Of a stretch of DNA of 18,766 nucleotides, positions 7,626 through 15,095 are shown piece by piece. The DNA is from CBDULX01 sp965368175 (GTDB taxonomy: Bacteria > Pseudomonadota > Gammaproteobacteria > SZUA-229). Where the stretch lies: positions 1-18,766 of the forward strand of contig CBDULX010000035.1 of NCBI GenBank assembly GCA_965368175.1. Direction: 5' to 3'. The translations under genes and the position numbers were made by a program. The stretch's first letter is position 1. Each line of letters starts with the position of its first letter. The notes beneath the pieces were generated by a model. It did no database searches. It saw nothing but the letters and a program-made list of their open reading frames with translations, and was not told where the DNA came from.

Positions 7626-8003
7626 TCATTTTTTATTCAGCATATCCTTCAGATCGGCAAAAGGCTGGAAAGTCGCTTCTTTTTTCTCACCATTTCCCAG
7701 TTCGATACCATGATTGGCCAGTTGCTCTGTGAAGCGCTGATGTTCATTATCATGGCAATAAATGCACAATAACTCCCAGTTACTGCCATCGGGCGGGTTA
7801 TAGTCATGGTCATGGTTTCTGTGGTGTACGGTCAGTTCACGCAGGTTAAGCCGGTTAAACTCCCGACTGCAACGCCCGCATATCCATGGATATAACTTCA
7901 AAGCCTGTTCACGATACCCATGGCCACGCTCCTCACTGTCTTTTCTTGCCTGGGCCACTACCCGATCAAGTTTGTCACTATTGATTGTTTTCTTAGCCGA
8001 CAT
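7626..8003 (-). CDS. yajD: YajD-family HNH endonuclease-domain protein
   Basis: A 125-residue protein closely matching E. coli YajD. Shared landmarks: GYREQALKLYPWICGRCSREF (about 29-49), the segment NLRELTVHHRNHDHDYNPPDGSNWELLC, and the end FADLKDMLNKK. The HNH fold elements are visible: CxxC at Cys42/Cys45, the HH pair His60-His61, Asn75, a second CxxC-type pair Cys80/Cys83, and HDNEH (84-88). The four Cys probably bind a structural zinc and the His/Asn residues the catalytic metal. The family is widespread in gammaproteobacteria; its biological role is not established. The ATG at 8003 begins MSAKK. It stands alone between a 176-base gap and repeat copy D. Confidence 0.92.
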   Translation of the reverse strand: MSAKKTINSDKLDRVVAQARKDSEERGHGYREQALKLYPWICGRCSREFNRLNLRELTVHHRNHDHDYNPPDGSNWELLCIYCHDNEHQRFTEQLANHGIELGNGEKKEATFQPFADLKDMLNKK

Positions 8004-8030
8004 AGTTCACCTTTAAATATGTTCTCATCC

Positions 8031-8099
8031 AGGGGCCTCTGATCAAGTTGTGTTGTTTTATACTGGCTAATAACGTCCAGACTTAATCAGGGGTTCCCT
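8031..8099 (-). repeat. MITE-like inverted repeat, copy D (short form), overlaps a gene end
   Basis: A 69-bp copy beginning AGGGGCCTCTGATCAAG and ending CAGGGGTTCCCT. The interior TATACTGGCTAATAACGTCCAGACTT matches the two arms of copy B joined at CCAGA. Its right end runs into the methyltransferase gene: bases 8087-8099 supply that gene's last codons and its TGA stop. Confidence 0.85.
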
Positions 8100-8725
8100 A
8101 TTTTGTTTCGCAACCACTTAAACGGAAAAATCATCGATACCCTGTGCTGATAATCCCGATATTGATCACCGAATTCAATGATCAACTTTTGTTCTTCGAG
8201 GTAGGCTCCAATAAATAAATATAGTGTAAATATAACATTGACCACAAGTATCGAAATATCCAGTGGCATAGCCCAGATCAATAATAATAGAGCAAGGTAC
8301 CAGGGATGACGAATAATATTCAATACCCCGGTGGTATCCAGTTCCCCGGTCCGGGTAAGGCCTCGTTTTGCCGCTCCCTGCCTGATTTGAGTCAGCCCCA
8401 GGAACTGGGCGGCATCGTATTTACGCCCGCCCAGATAAGCCAGCACCAGAGATGTAGCGATTAAAAGCCCCTGTCCAATTCTGAAATAGCCATCCCAGGC
8501 AAAAAAGGGCTCGAGCCACAGTGTTTGCTGATAAAGAAAAATCAACAACAGTGTCAGCAGTGAAAAGACATTGAAAATCAGGCGATAGTAACGGTATTTA
8601 TCACCCAGTAGCTCCATTAAATAGCTGGTGACTGAAATCGATATCAGGAGGCTGTGTAAACTGCACCAGAGAACAAGCAGTATAGCCAGAACAAGGTATT
8701 CAGAATAATTAATAGATTCCATCAT
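8087..8725 (-). CDS. ICMT/NnrU-like membrane methyltransferase
   Basis: A 212-residue polytopic membrane protein with about five hydrophobic segments (near 10-30, 50-66, 84-99, 144-152 and 157-175). The C-terminal half carries the signature of the isoprenylcysteine carboxyl methyltransferase / phospholipid methyltransferase group: NIIRHPWYLA (136-145), the EEQKL segment with Glu177-Glu178, and FGDQYRDYQHRV (185-196), which make the S-adenosylmethionine pocket. Bacterial members have varied or unknown substrates. The start is one of two adjacent ATGs (8725 or 8722), both with a poor ribosome site. The last four residues (IGNP) and the stop lie in repeat copy D, so the original C-terminus was probably slightly different. 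Confidence 0.82.
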   Translation of the reverse strand: MMESINYSEYLVLAILLVLWCSLHSLLISISVTSYLMELLGDKYRYYRLIFNVFSLLTLLLIFLYQQTLWLEPFFAWDGYFRIGQGLLIATSLVLAYLGGRKYDAAQFLGLTQIRQGAAKRGLTRTGELDTTGVLNIIRHPWYLALLLLIWAMPLDISILVVNVIFTLYLFIGAYLEEQKLIIEFGDQYRDYQHRVSMIFPFKWLRNKIGNP

Positions 8726-8745
8726 AGTACTAACTTAAAATCAAA

Positions 8746-8832
8746 AGATTTGCCACAGAGACACAGAATTAACTGCGATATTTAGTTATACAAAGAAGAC
8801 TCTGTGCACTCTGCGTCTCTGCGGCAAAGATT
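8746..8832. repeat. CACAGAG-type dispersed inverted repeat
   Basis: The left arm GATTTGCCACAGAGACACAGA (8746-8766) pairs with the right arm at 8806-8832, whose complement reads AAATCTTTGCCGCAGAGACG and then CAGAGT. The arms are about 25 bases with a few mismatches, separated by roughly 40 AT-rich bases. Repeats of this GCCACAGAGACACAGAG style are scattered in many unrelated bacterial genomes; their function is not known. It occupies most of the gap between the methyltransferase and the zinc-ribbon/pilin protein and is unrelated to the MITE family in this window. Confidence 0.8.
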
Positions 8833-8870
8833 TATATTTTTGAAGTTCCTGATTAAGGTAACAGCTCAGC

Positions 8871-9803
8871 CTACTCCCTGGGCATACATTCTTCTGGCCG
8901 GTATTTCCTGGCCAGGGTACCTGCCATGCAATTCCAGATGATTTTACCACCCAGTGATTTCGGTTTATAAATCACTGTTTGCGGCTCACTGGTTTCGAAA
9001 TATTCAGGCCTCAGGGTAACGGTAAATGCACCATCTCCAGTTAGTACTATAGATGCAATAACATCGTTACTGATCAGCTTAGGCAAATCGGCATCCAGGT
9101 TCTGATTCGGCCAGAAACCAGTATCCAGTATAAAGGCAGTGACCTTATCCCGGGTTTCCGTCGCAAGGGACAAACCCTGGCTGACTCGATATCGGGATTC
9201 AAGGTCTTTGTAAAACGGCATTGCGGCATAAGCCGCTATGCCTAACACAAGCACTACCGCAATGCTTTTCAGCAATACACCGATTAACCGGGGGCTAATG
9301 AATTTTTTGTCTGCCGGTTTCGTGCCACACTGTAGACAAACCGCTTTCTCCGATTCTTTTATGGCCCCACATTCCGGACAAAAGTGCTTCTCTGTAAACT
9401 TATCCATCAATTCAAGACCCTGGTCAGAGGCCTGATTCCTGGACAGGTTTTTAGCCGACATATCATGAGTATCTTCCAGGCTACCAACTTGAGGTTTATG
9501 CTCCAGATTCCGTTCATTGACTGGCTTAACGTGTTCAACGATTTCAGGTAAATCCAGATCATCCTCAACCGCAGTATTGATAATTTGACTATGAGCACCG
9601 GTTTTACTGATCGCCAGCTGATATTTTTTGGCACTGGTCTCATCGAGGTGCTCTTTGATGGTCGTTTCCGGCCGGGACAAAAGCCTGGTTGCTCTTTCTT
9701 CACTCAGCTTGAACAATATTGCCAGTTTCCTGATAACAGAAGCTTTATCCTGGTCAGCATTCAATTGATTGGTGATAATAATCTTGTAGGTGTTCTGGCC
9801 CAT
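8871..9803 (-). CDS. Zinc-ribbon membrane protein with type IV pilin-like C-terminal domain
   Basis: A 310-residue protein in four parts. Residues 1-75 form a small alpha/beta domain (YKIIITNQL ... AISKTGAHSQII). Residues 76-138 are an acidic linker. A zinc ribbon follows with Cys142, Cys145, Cys156 and Cys159. A single membrane helix runs about 172-195, and residues 196-310 form the outer domain. That last part reads like a type IV pilin after its N-terminal helix: SRYRVSQGLSLATETRDKV, FILDTGFWPNQN, GDGAFTVTL, KIIWNCMAG and a second cysteine, Cys306, for the pilin disulfide loop. There is no prepilin leader (FTLIEL), so it should be an anchored, non-processed protein with the pilin domain in the periplasm. 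No pilus genes are nearby. Real gene: confident; role: unknown. Confidence 0.78.
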   Translation of the reverse strand: MGQNTYKIIITNQLNADQDKASVIRKLAILFKLSEERATRLLSRPETTIKEHLDETSAKKYQLAISKTGAHSQIINTAVEDDLDLPEIVEHVKPVNERNLEHKPQVGSLEDTHDMSAKNLSRNQASDQGLELMDKFTEKHFCPECGAIKESEKAVCLQCGTKPADKKFISPRLIGVLLKSIAVVLVLGIAAYAAMPFYKDLESRYRVSQGLSLATETRDKVTAFILDTGFWPNQNLDADLPKLISNDVIASIVLTGDGAFTVTLRPEYFETSEPQTVIYKPKSLGGKIIWNCMAGTLARKYRPEECMPRE

Positions 9804-9889
9804 ATTATGTATATAGCCTTTTATACTTTATTGCACATATCAAATAACCAGGCCTGTAATGAGCCTCACAAAAATTCTTCGACGAACTA

Positions 9890-10069
9890 AGGGACCTCTG
9901 ATTAATTGTCATTTCGACCATAGGGACGACTGCATGGAGGCAGGAGGTAGAACAATGCCTGGAGCAATTGTCAAGAAATCTTAATTTTAATAGTCGCATA
10001 AATATCAAGCATTTAAGATCCCTCCATTTCAGTCGGGATGACATATTATGAATTAATCAGAGGTTCCCT
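9890..10069. repeat. MITE-end element with foreign palindromic core, copy E
   Basis: The ends AGGGACCTCTGATTAATT and the complement of AGGGAACCTCTGATTAATT match the family's terminal repeats. The flanking TAA at 9888-9890 is repeated at 10069-10071, a plausible 3-bp target duplication. The core is not that of the other copies: it starts GTCATTTCGACC (9908-9919) and ends AGTCGGGATGAC (10031-10042), with further inverted matches inside. That inner palindrome resembles a separate widespread dispersed repeat. A 79-codon frame across it (10044-9805, minus strand) is not a gene. Confidence 0.8.
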
Positions 10070-10073
10070 AAAT

Positions 10074-10331
10074 TTACCTGCGGCGAGTCGATGGTTTTGC
10101 CTTATCTATGTCTTCCTGTACCTGTTTCTGACTTCGTTCATATACAATCTCACGACCCATCACATTCCCAGCATAAGCGAGTTTGTTTGGAGTAGGCATT
10201 AATGAACATTTAACACTGTGCACCCCCTCTCCTACCACTACTTCAATCTGATCCGCCCGTTTATGCAGAATAACTACCTCTAAAACCTGATCATTTTCTG
10301 TAGCCCGCACCTTTATTTTTTCATCATACAT
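10074..10331 (-). CDS. Hypothetical 85-residue protein
   Basis: A short, probably cytosolic protein: no signal peptide or membrane segment. Residues 1-65 alternate charged and hydrophobic positions like a small beta-rich fold (KIKVRATE, LEVVILHK, IEVVVGEG, SVKCSLMP), and the tail from 66 is helical and very basic, ending STRRR. The single Cys42 sits in the beta region. Start ATG at 10331 has AGGAAA nine to ten bases upstream. The reading frame and a plausible ribosome site support a real gene, but I recognise no family. Its stop is four bases from the end of repeat copy E. Confidence 0.62.
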   Translation of the reverse strand: MYDEKIKVRATENDQVLEVVILHKRADQIEVVVGEGVHSVKCSLMPTPNKLAYAGNVMGREIVYERSQKQVQEDIDKAKPSTRRR

Positions 10332-10519
10332 AAAGCTAAATTTCCTGTTAGTCTATTAGACCCTGACCGTATAAGGTATACAGCAGCTATTTAATCCGGA
10401 TTGTATGAGTGTATCGTTATCGCTCAGACACCACAATAGTTGTAGACATATCATATTATTGTATTAGACAGATAAATTATGGCATATTATTCATAGTTAT
10501 TTTTAACACTAATAAACTT

Positions 10520-10680
10520 AGGGAACCTCTGATTCAGCCTGGTAGATTTTGGGCTGAGATAAAAGCATCAAGCTTTTTTACGAAGTCAGGCGGAATAGTC
10601 ATTCTATTGCAACTAACTTCGGGGAAAATCTGGACGCTTTTAACCCGCAGAAAACTATCACGACCTGATCCGAGCTACCT
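10520..10680 (+). repeat. MITE-like inverted repeat, copy F (long form)
   Basis: Left terminus AGGGAACCTCTGATTCAG; the core contains TTTTTTACGAAG, GGCGGAATAGTCATTCTATTGC, CTTCGGGGAAAATCTGGACG and the right arm with ACGACCTGATC. The right terminus is degraded (GCTACCT). Orientation is as in A and H. It lies in the 375-base gap between the 85-residue gene and the 311-residue gene; the rest of that gap (10332-10519) is AT-rich and shows no further feature I can name. Confidence 0.85.
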
Positions 10681-10706
10681 TGGGTCTCAGGCCCTGGCAA
10701 ACACAT

Positions 10707-11639
10707 ATGAACAAGCGTAATACAGAAGCCTCGGTAGTACGGGAATTCTTTCAGGAGCAAATTGAACACCTGCAAAGTCTGCTGGATAGCCATCAACAGG
10801 AAAAACTGCGGAAAAAACAGGAAAATTCCGAGCTGGTGCAGGCCATTGAGTCACTGGTAGCGGGCACAGACAGTCGATTACGGATGATCAGCAGTTACCA
10901 GAAAATGTTACGCAACAGCACACATGCATTACTGGACCATATCCAGAACCTTGTATCTACCATGCCACCACCCCTTGAAATAAATCGTGCCAGTATGATC
11001 AGTAACCACCAGGTTTCTAAACTGTTTGCCAACTATGAGGCAGTGCAACGTTTATTTGCTCAGAGCCAGGACATTAAGGATTTCTTTAATTCCGATCAAA
11101 ATAAAGACTATGATAAAGTCTATGCCCTGCTATTCATGAATATGAGAGAAAAAAATATTCTCGGCGCCGATATCGAAAACAACATCATTGTAAGAGACGT
11201 TCAGCAAACACACATTAATTTTTATGGACACCAACTTGTTTCAGCCAGGGCAAATGAAGAAGAATCCCGCCTGGCCATGAAACAGACACTTTTCGAAAGT
11301 GTTATAAAATTTCTAAAAATACAGATCACTCATCAACGCCATGAACTATCCAGTGAAGATAAAATAAAACATGCTAATAATCCAGATTTAAATATTAATA
11401 ACCCGGAAGTTTATATAAAAATGCTGTGTGAACAGCTCAGTAAACCCACCAGACTAATTGGCCTGCAGGATAATCAGATCCGAGTCAGCAATATGTGCAT
11501 TAAATTGCCTCTGGAGTCAGATGCATCTTCCGATGTGTTACAGCTTTATGAACTGGAGGTGGGTGATAAAACACGACTGGTTAATCTTGTTTGCTATCCC
11601 AGGTCTGAATTCAATAATTCAGGCCAGAAATTCAGTTAA
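10707..11639 (+). CDS. Hypothetical protein with N-terminal coiled coil
   Basis: A 310-residue soluble protein. Residues about 8-45 are a charged coiled coil (REFFQEQIEHLQSLLDSHQQ and on), then a helical region to about 195 with MPPPLEINRASMI in the middle and a mixed alpha/beta C-terminal part (IRVSNMCIKLPLE ... LYELEVGDKTRLVNLVCYPR). No signal peptide or membrane helix. I chose the ATG at 10707; an upstream TTG at 10680 falls at the edge of repeat copy F. The ribosome site is weak. It is convergent with the histidine kinase gene, with only about 35 AT-rich bases between the stops. I do not recognise a family; the coiled coil suggests oligomerisation or an adaptor role. Confidence 0.65.
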   Translation: MNKRNTEASVVREFFQEQIEHLQSLLDSHQQEKLRKKQENSELVQAIESLVAGTDSRLRMISSYQKMLRNSTHALLDHIQNLVSTMPPPLEINRASMISNHQVSKLFANYEAVQRLFAQSQDIKDFFNSDQNKDYDKVYALLFMNMREKNILGADIENNIIVRDVQQTHINFYGHQLVSARANEEESRLAMKQTLFESVIKFLKIQITHQRHELSSEDKIKHANNPDLNINNPEVYIKMLCEQLSKPTRLIGLQDNQIRVSNMCIKLPLESDASSDVLQLYELEVGDKTRLVNLVCYPRSEFNNSGQKFS

Positions 11640-11674
11640 AAAATAATAAAAATATGGCATTTCCCTCTGAATCA

Positions 11675-14122
11675 TCAACTTTTAACTTTATTATTACTTT
11701 CCCAGGCAGGCATCCACTTTTTCAAAACACTCTGTAACTGGGCCTGAGTAAAAGGCTTACTCAGAAAATCATCCATACCCGCAGCCAGACATGCAGCACG
11801 ATCATCAACCATGGCATTAGCCGTTACGGCAACAACAGGAGTATTGGCTACAACACCTGTTTTCTTACGAATCAACATCACAGCTTCAATGCCGTCCATA
11901 ATCGGCATATGTACATCCATCAGCACCAGATCAAAAGTAGTTGAATCGAGTATGGATATGGCCTCATAACCATTATTCACCAGAGTCACATGACAACCCA
12001 GCATCTCCAGCATTTCTTTGGCAACGGCCTGATTTGCCAGATTATCTTCAGCAATTAAAACTTTTTGGCCCTGGAATGGCATTTCAGGCAATGACCTTAT
12101 ATGATCACTTTGTTTAAAAATACCCTTTGTCTGTTCTATTGTTTCCAACAGTGGTTTAAGAAATACTGGCTCAGACAGATAGTGCTGGGCACCATCAGTA
12201 TCAACCATGCTAATATTTCCCTTATCAATTGACTGCAACTGGATTATAACGGTTTCAGTACTACCGGAAGAAAATGCCTGTAAATCTAATTGCCGGGCTT
12301 TCTCATATAATTCACGGGCAATGATAATAAAGTGATAGGGCCTGTCAGATTTAACCCCTGCCTGTATCTTTTTACTGGCCTGCTCAACATCACTCACCAT
12401 TTCCGTACTAAGGCCTAGATTGTGCAAACAACTGATCACAGTGGAAGAACTCACGGTATCAGCATCTACTACAAGAGCACGATAGTTATCTTTTATAAAT
12501 CGACCATAGTAATCTGCTGCCGGGCTCTTAGCCAGTATGTGCATTTGAATTTTAAACCAGAAACAGGAACCTTGATGTTCTGTGCTTTGCACGCCTGTTT
12601 CACCACCCATTAGCTCGACCAGTTCTTTAACAATAGCAAGACCAAGGCCACTACCACCAAATACCCGGGTAGTCGAACCATCGGCCTGGGAAAAGGAATC
12701 AAACACTTTTCCAACAGCCCCAGGTTTAAGACCTATACCCGTATCTTCTACGCTGAATCGGTACCACGCTTCACTGCCTTCACGCCCTGTCTCAGTTAAA
12801 TGTACAGTGACAGCACCATGTTCGGTAAACTTTATGGCATTACTGACCAGATTATTCAGTATCTGTTGCAAACGTGTCGGGTCTCCCAGAACCAGAACCG
12901 CTGCAGCCGGGTCAATACTGCAATTTATATGAAGTCCTTTTTTGTGAGCCTGCTCTGAAAACACTGATACTACATTCTCTACCAACTCATATAAATCAAT
13001 GTCTACAGATTCCAGCTCCATTTTACCGGCTTCAATTTTAGAAAAATCAAGAACATCATTGATTACTTTCATCAGGGTTTCACCCGATGACTGAATGGTA
13101 GCGAGAAATTTTCGCTGTCGCTCATCCAGTGAAGTCAGGGACAGCAGTTCCGACATACCCAGCACACCATTCATCGGAGTACGAATTTCATGACTCATAG
13201 TAGCCAGAAATTCACTTTTTGCCTTACTGGCAGACTCAGCAGCTTCCTTGGCCTGACGGAGTTCATGGGTGCGTTGTTCGACTGTTCGTTCCAGGTTATT
13301 ACGATGCTGCACCAGTTTTAACCGACCACTGCGCAAATTACTATTCATTTGATCGAAAGCCTGAACGAGCTCACCAATTTCATCATTACGCTGAATTTCT
13401 ATGACGAAATAATCATCACCCTGACCAATTCTTGTGGCATATTCCGCCAGCCGCCGAATCGGTCGTGTAAGATTTCTGGATACCACAATTGCCAGTGCTG
13501 ATGCCAGTACAAACATAGCCAGTGTTATCAGAATCACTGAATACAAACTACGCTGCTGACCTTCCACACTAATTTCAGTGAGGCGCATACCAACCTGCTC
13601 AATATCTTTTGCGATGGCGCTCAGAGAAAGGCCAACGCGCACCCCCCCCAGTATGCTGTCACCAATATAAAGCGGCATGGAAACATCTATAAAGTTAGCT
13701 TCCGATTGCACTAACAGAGCCTGTGAGTCAATCACCGCTGCTGCAAATGGATCATCCATGAGCTGGCCAAAACCTGGAATTTCTTCATTACCATCATGAA
13801 TTATTTTGCCGTCAGGATCATAAACATAGACATATTTAACTTCATCCTGGCTCAGAGCCGCATTAATCAGCTTGTAGACTTCATCCATATCATATTGATA
13901 AACAGGATTGACCAGGTTTTCGGCCAGAAATCGGGTGATGATTTCACCCCTTTTGCTCATTTGAACCTGTAAACGTTGCTGCATTTCTTCATTACTGGCC
14001 TGAGACATACTACTGGTGAGATCACGGAAATTGACCAGTAACACACCGGCCAGAACTGACACCAGTATAATAACCAGTGACAGAATCACAATCATATAGC
14101 GTGTTTGTAAATTCAGCTTCAA
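11675..14122 (-). CDS. Hybrid sensor histidine kinase with degenerate and intact receivers
   Basis: An 815-residue membrane sensor. Order: helix 10-30; periplasmic sensor about 31-192; helix 193-214; HAMP to about 268; coiled coil to 300; HisKA with phospho-acceptor His311 in ATMSHEIRTPMNG; HATPase with N-box Asn424/Asn428, DTGIG (Asp460) and GGSGLGL (489-495). A first receiver-like region (about 547-665) has VVDAD but no aspartate where phosphorylation should occur (IIIARE), so it is a pseudo-receiver. The last receiver (686-805) is intact: Glu692-Asp693, acceptor Asp736, Thr767, Lys789. There is no DNA-binding output or Hpt domain, so a partner elsewhere is needed. The start is a TTG whose bases overlap the stop of the binding-protein gene (TTGA), giving tight coupling. 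The neighbour probably delivers the signal. Confidence 0.92.
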   Translation of the reverse strand: MKLNLQTRYMIVILSLVIILVSVLAGVLLVNFRDLTSSMSQASNEEMQQRLQVQMSKRGEIITRFLAENLVNPVYQYDMDEVYKLINAALSQDEVKYVYVYDPDGKIIHDGNEEIPGFGQLMDDPFAAAVIDSQALLVQSEANFIDVSMPLYIGDSILGGVRVGLSLSAIAKDIEQVGMRLTEISVEGQQRSLYSVILITLAMFVLASALAIVVSRNLTRPIRRLAEYATRIGQGDDYFVIEIQRNDEIGELVQAFDQMNSNLRSGRLKLVQHRNNLERTVEQRTHELRQAKEAAESASKAKSEFLATMSHEIRTPMNGVLGMSELLSLTSLDERQRKFLATIQSSGETLMKVINDVLDFSKIEAGKMELESVDIDLYELVENVVSVFSEQAHKKGLHINCSIDPAAAVLVLGDPTRLQQILNNLVSNAIKFTEHGAVTVHLTETGREGSEAWYRFSVEDTGIGLKPGAVGKVFDSFSQADGSTTRVFGGSGLGLAIVKELVELMGGETGVQSTEHQGSCFWFKIQMHILAKSPAADYYGRFIKDNYRALVVDADTVSSSTVISCLHNLGLSTEMVSDVEQASKKIQAGVKSDRPYHFIIIARELYEKARQLDLQAFSSGSTETVIIQLQSIDKGNISMVDTDGAQHYLSEPVFLKPLLETIEQTKGIFKQSDHIRSLPEMPFQGQKVLIAEDNLANQAVAKEMLEMLGCHVTLVNNGYEAISILDSTTFDLVLMDVHMPIMDGIEAVMLIRKKTGVVANTPVVAVTANAMVDDRAACLAAGMDDFLSKPFTQAQLQSVLKKWMPAWESNNKVKS

Positions 14123-15081
14123 GGTTCCAGTTCCCGATCAATGGTTTTCAGGATGGAACGTGCCCGTTTGATACCAAATTTCACATCATCGCCAATTTCA
14201 TCAAAGCGACTCGTTTTCTGGTAAGCCTTTAATACGGCTTTTGCGTCCGGATCGTCATTGGCGGCCAATAGAACAGACTTGAGTCGTTGTTTAATTTCTG
14301 GCCGAAGGTCCTTGTGCACAAGCTCCAGGGCCCTGGGGAATTCCTCACTCTGGTGAAAAATATACATATTCTGCTTGAAAGATTTGGGTGTGTGATCCTC
14401 TTTTTCCCAGTCCAGGTTGGCATAGGCAGCCGCATCAACCACTCCCTTGTGTACCCAGGTTGACATATTAATTTCTTCCTTGGCAAACACATAACCAACA
14501 GTGCCCCGGGGCGGTTTTTCTCTGGGTGACTGTAGCTCGACCAGCTCCAGTCCCACATCCATCATTAATGCCATCGGAATAAAAAAACCGGTGCTGGAGC
14601 CTTTATCCTGCAAGGTTATGATTTTATCTTTTAAGTCCTGCAACTGGTTTATACCTGTGCCTTTTCTGGCAATAAACACAGTGTTATATGTGGCTACACC
14701 TTTCTTCCATTTCAGTAACAGGATCTCAGCACCCGCCGCCTGTTCAAATTCAACTGCCGAAAACACGGTTTCGGTTACCCAGTCCACCTTACCCTGCTTT
14801 AGATATCGAATCATCTGACGGTTGTTCTTCGCCATCAATACCTTGACCCGGTCTATCCCCAGATCATGCATATGCCTGACCGCATATTCCGCTATAGGCT
14901 TGAGATAACGATAATGTTTTTTGGGGTTTGAACTCACCTTGCCAATCACCAGCGTGCGCTCACGAAGACCATCCGCTGACAGTGCGTAGTTTACAGGCAA
15001 TATCAGCATAAACATTGCGACTACTAGCAATAGCTGCCATTTAAATCCTGCATGGTTGAAAAATCTCAACATAAAAATCAC
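14119..15081 (-). CDS. PhnD-like periplasmic substrate-binding protein
   Basis: A 320-residue exported protein of the PhnD/SsuA/transferrin-like class. The signal peptide has a basic and hydrophobic N-terminus and a likely cleavage after ALSA (36). The mature part shows the family pattern: TLVIGKVSSNPKKHYRYLKPIAEY, YLKQGKVDWVTETVFSAVE, a Lys-Gly-rich YNTVFIARKGTGI, LQDKGSSTGFFIPMALM, and a WVHKGVVDAAAY segment. PhnD proteins bind phosphonate or phosphite for ABC importers, but no ABC permease or ATPase follows here; instead the gene overlaps a histidine kinase, so it likely presents a ligand to the sensor. The start GTG at 15081 has AAGG six bases upstream; an ATG at 15072 is also possible. 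The ligand is inferred to be an anion and is not proven. Confidence 0.85.
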   Translation of the reverse strand: MIFMLRFFNHAGFKWQLLLVVAMFMLILPVNYALSADGLRERTLVIGKVSSNPKKHYRYLKPIAEYAVRHMHDLGIDRVKVLMAKNNRQMIRYLKQGKVDWVTETVFSAVEFEQAAGAEILLLKWKKGVATYNTVFIARKGTGINQLQDLKDKIITLQDKGSSTGFFIPMALMMDVGLELVELQSPREKPPRGTVGYVFAKEEINMSTWVHKGVVDAAAYANLDWEKEDHTPKSFKQNMYIFHQSEEFPRALELVHKDLRPEIKQRLKSVLLAANDDPDAKAVLKAYQKTSRFDEIGDDVKFGIKRARSILKTIDRELEP

Positions 15082-15095
15082 TACCAGCCTTATCT

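Noticed and set aside
7626..8003. HNH protein as part of a defence or mobile system
   Set aside because: It is a plain YajD orthologue, common in gammaproteobacteria, with no restriction, retron or toxin partner next to it.
9805..10044. 79-codon minus-strand frame across repeat copy E
   Set aside because: Almost all of it is the repeat element, its composition is not protein-like and it has no supported start.
10680..10706. TTG start for the coiled-coil protein
   Set aside because: The TTG is at the edge of repeat copy F and codes for unlikely residues; the ATG at 10707 is the natural start.
10409..10720. 103-codon plus-strand frame
   Set aside because: It spans the full length of repeat copy F and overlaps the true gene start; no family match and no ribosome site.
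11640..11674. Shared terminator between the convergent genes
   Set aside because: The stretch is AT-rich but I can find no stem followed by a T run.
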